A program made the position numbers and the translations under genes. A DNA stretch of 48,071 nucleotides from Verrucomicrobiota bacterium (lineage in GTDB: Bacteria; Verrucomicrobiota; Kiritimatiellia; JAHIZV01), in assembly GCA_018814445.1 (NCBI GenBank), contig JAHIZV010000149.1, forward strand, positions 1 to 48,071. The letters run 5' to 3'. Each line of letters opens with the position of its first letter. Within the stretch, counting starts at the first letter, position 1. The notes under the pieces are model-generated. The model worked only from the letters and a program-made list of their open reading frames with translations, was not told the DNA's origin and did no database searches. Shown one piece after another: positions 46,417-48,071 of this stretch.

Positions 46417-48071
46417 TCACTCCACATTCAAACCTGCCAGGTAGTCGTTCAGAGCCTGACGTTTTTCATTCTCTTCCGTGCGCAAGGCATCAAGTTCAGT
46501 ATGGATGGCATCTACTTCGTTTTCCTGTTCGGCAAGCTTCCTCTCCCACCTCGAATACGTCTCCGAGTTGCGGGCCACAGTCTTCATGTTCTGCCGGACG
46601 CGCTCCTGATCCTGCGTGATCTCCTTCAGTCGGCGCTCCAGGGCCTCTCTCCGGGACTCGATCCTGTCGAGTTCCCGCTGACGGGCAACAAGTTCTTTCA
46701 GCGACTGCTGAAGTTTTGCTGAACCGGCCTTCTGTTTGAGATAGATCTCTATCGTCGAGACCCGCTGGTTCGACAGCACGACCTGCTGGTCAGCCAGGCG
46801 CTGCTCCTGAACAAGCAGTTCTGAGCTCTTCTCCGCCTTCAGATTCATCCTGAATCGGTAGAGATCACCCGTATCTTCTTTCGCTTTCTCCGGACTGACC
46901 AGATCCCACATGCGCCTCTTCGGATGTTCAACAAGAACGGTACGATCTTCATCACGCTTGTTCCGAACCTTGTATGTTGTCTTATCGACATACTTTCTCT
47001 TCAGAATCAGGGACCCGTGAACAATCTTCATCGAGACGATTTCTTCCGGATCGCTATCCCTCTCTTTGTCCACGTCTGTCGCGAGATCCAAAGCGTAGGA
47101 AAGGAGACGTTTCTCACCAATCTGCGTGTCCGGCATTCTCGCATCGCCGGCATAAATACCATCTTCGAAAACGGTTACCGGTCCCTGCATTAGATACAGA
47201 CCGGATGAGTTCTTGAGCTGCATGCCGTTAAGGGGATGCCGCGCGTCCACATCTTCGTTGTAGATCGACAACGCTTCCGCTTCCACGGATGCGTTTACGA
47301 TCGGAAGCATCGCCGACTTCTGGCGGGCGATGGTGATAGGTTCGGCAATGGCATACTCAAACAGTTCGCCCGACTCTCTTCCCGACGCGGCGGAGACGGC
47401 GCCTCTCTCGAATGCTTCCGCATTGATGCGGCCACCTCCACCGGCGGGCGCGGCCGCGACCATCGGGCGCCCGGCAAATACGCCGCGCATGGCCTTGCTT
47501 TGCATCCCGATGGACGAGTCAGCCTCTTCCATATCGGCCATAACCATATCGGCGGCGTACTCGGTCGGAACGACCGACTCGTAGAGATTCATCTGGACTT
47601 CCGGACGCTGAACGTAGATCGGATCATAGAGATTCTGAATAAAGGAGATCGGACGGCCCGACACCAGAGATACGGCAACATTCTCCCAGTCCTCGTCCGT
47701 GGTGTTCTCAACGTGAGCCCATCCCTGCAGGAAGGCCTTCTGACCATCCAGCACCATGCGGTAGCTGGTCTTCCATACTGGAGTCTCAAGCAGGTAGCCG
47801 ACGCGCACTTTGCGTTTTCCCTCTCCTCTGAATCCAAACCGCACGTTCTTCCTGCCCGTATCAAGCGTGTCGGCGAGAACGTCCAAAGCGGATTGAAGAT
47901 CCTCGCGCACGCCGTCATCGACAATATCCAACTGCTTGATGTCATCGAGCGAAATGCGCTGGATGCCAAGCCCTGCCGCCAGTGTCAGTAACTGTTCCTG
48001 AACCACGACGTCATCGTCCCTTTTCGTTTGAGTCTCCACGCCGAGGATTCGCCCTTCCAGATCAGAACCGC
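46417..48071 (-). CDS. DUF4139-domain protein (5' end beyond window)
   Basis: Open frame continues through window end (GSDLEGRILGVETQT...); VGYLLETPVWKTSYRMVLDGQKAFLQGWAHVENTTDEDWENVAVSLVSGRPISF. Confidence 0.85.
   Translation of the reverse strand, partial: GSDLEGRILGVETQTKRDDDVVVQEQLLTLAAGLGIQRISLDDIKQLDIVDDGVREDLQSALDVLADTLDTGRKNVRFGFRGEGKRKVRVGYLLETPVWKTSYRMVLDGQKAFLQGWAHVENTTDEDWENVAVSLVSGRPISFIQNLYDPIYVQRPEVQMNLYESVVPTEYAADMVMADMEEADSSIGMQSKAMRGVFAGRPMVAAAPAGGGGRINAEAFERGAVSAASGRESGELFEYAIAEPITIARQKSAMLPIVNASVEAEALSIYNEDVDARHPLNGMQLKNSSGLYLMQGPVTVFEDGIYAGDARMPDTQIGEKRLLSYALDLATDVDKERDSDPEEIVSMKIVHGSLILKRKYVDKTTYKVRNKRDEDRTVLVEHPKRRMWDLVSPEKAKEDTGDLYRFRMNLKAEKSSELLVQEQRLADQQVVLSNQRVSTIEIYLKQKAGSAKLQQSLKELVARQRELDRIESRREALERRLKEITQDQERVRQNMKTVARNSETYSRWERKLAEQENEVDAIHTELDALRTEENEKRQALNDYLAGLNVE

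Overview
The 48-kb window is a bacterial chromosome segment. A small set of dispersed repeats and protein styles suggests a PVC-type (Verrucomicrobiota/Kiritimatiellota-like) host; this is inference only. From left to right it contains four parts. (1) A nitrogen-assimilation locus: gltB 3' end, gltD, a PPDK-domain protein, gdhA, and a divergent NrpR-like repressor with palindromic candidate operators. (2) A HAD phosphatase, a PAS-PAS-histidine kinase-REC hybrid, and a tightly overlapping four-gene operon (C39-like peptidase, RLAN/RimK ATP-grasp, GCS2-type ligase, N-formylglutamate amidohydrolase-like). (3) An initiator tRNA-Met (CAT) that is the insertion site of a ~25.3-kb island bounded by a 51-bp direct repeat (14206-14256 and 39533-39583). 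The island carries a tyrosine integrase, a prim-pol/SF3 helicase, a giant secreted lipase-like protein and a ~2.2-kb gene-poor region packed with hairpins that share GTA/GATA/GAA loops. It also carries a compact six-gene defence-like operon: Mrr, Eco57I-type MTase, PIN, PLD-SNF2 helicase, an 'MG-' start protein, and a QueC-like PP-loop protein with a C-terminal extension. (4) Host sequence resuming with an S23 four-helix-bundle gene carrying repeats, a membrane-anchored DtxR-FeoA fusion with split FeoB, a second DtxR regulator, an OmpA/TSP3 protein and a DUF4139 protein. The best candidates for something undescribed are the QueC-containing operon and the covarying hairpin repeat family. All family names come from motif reading; no database search was run.
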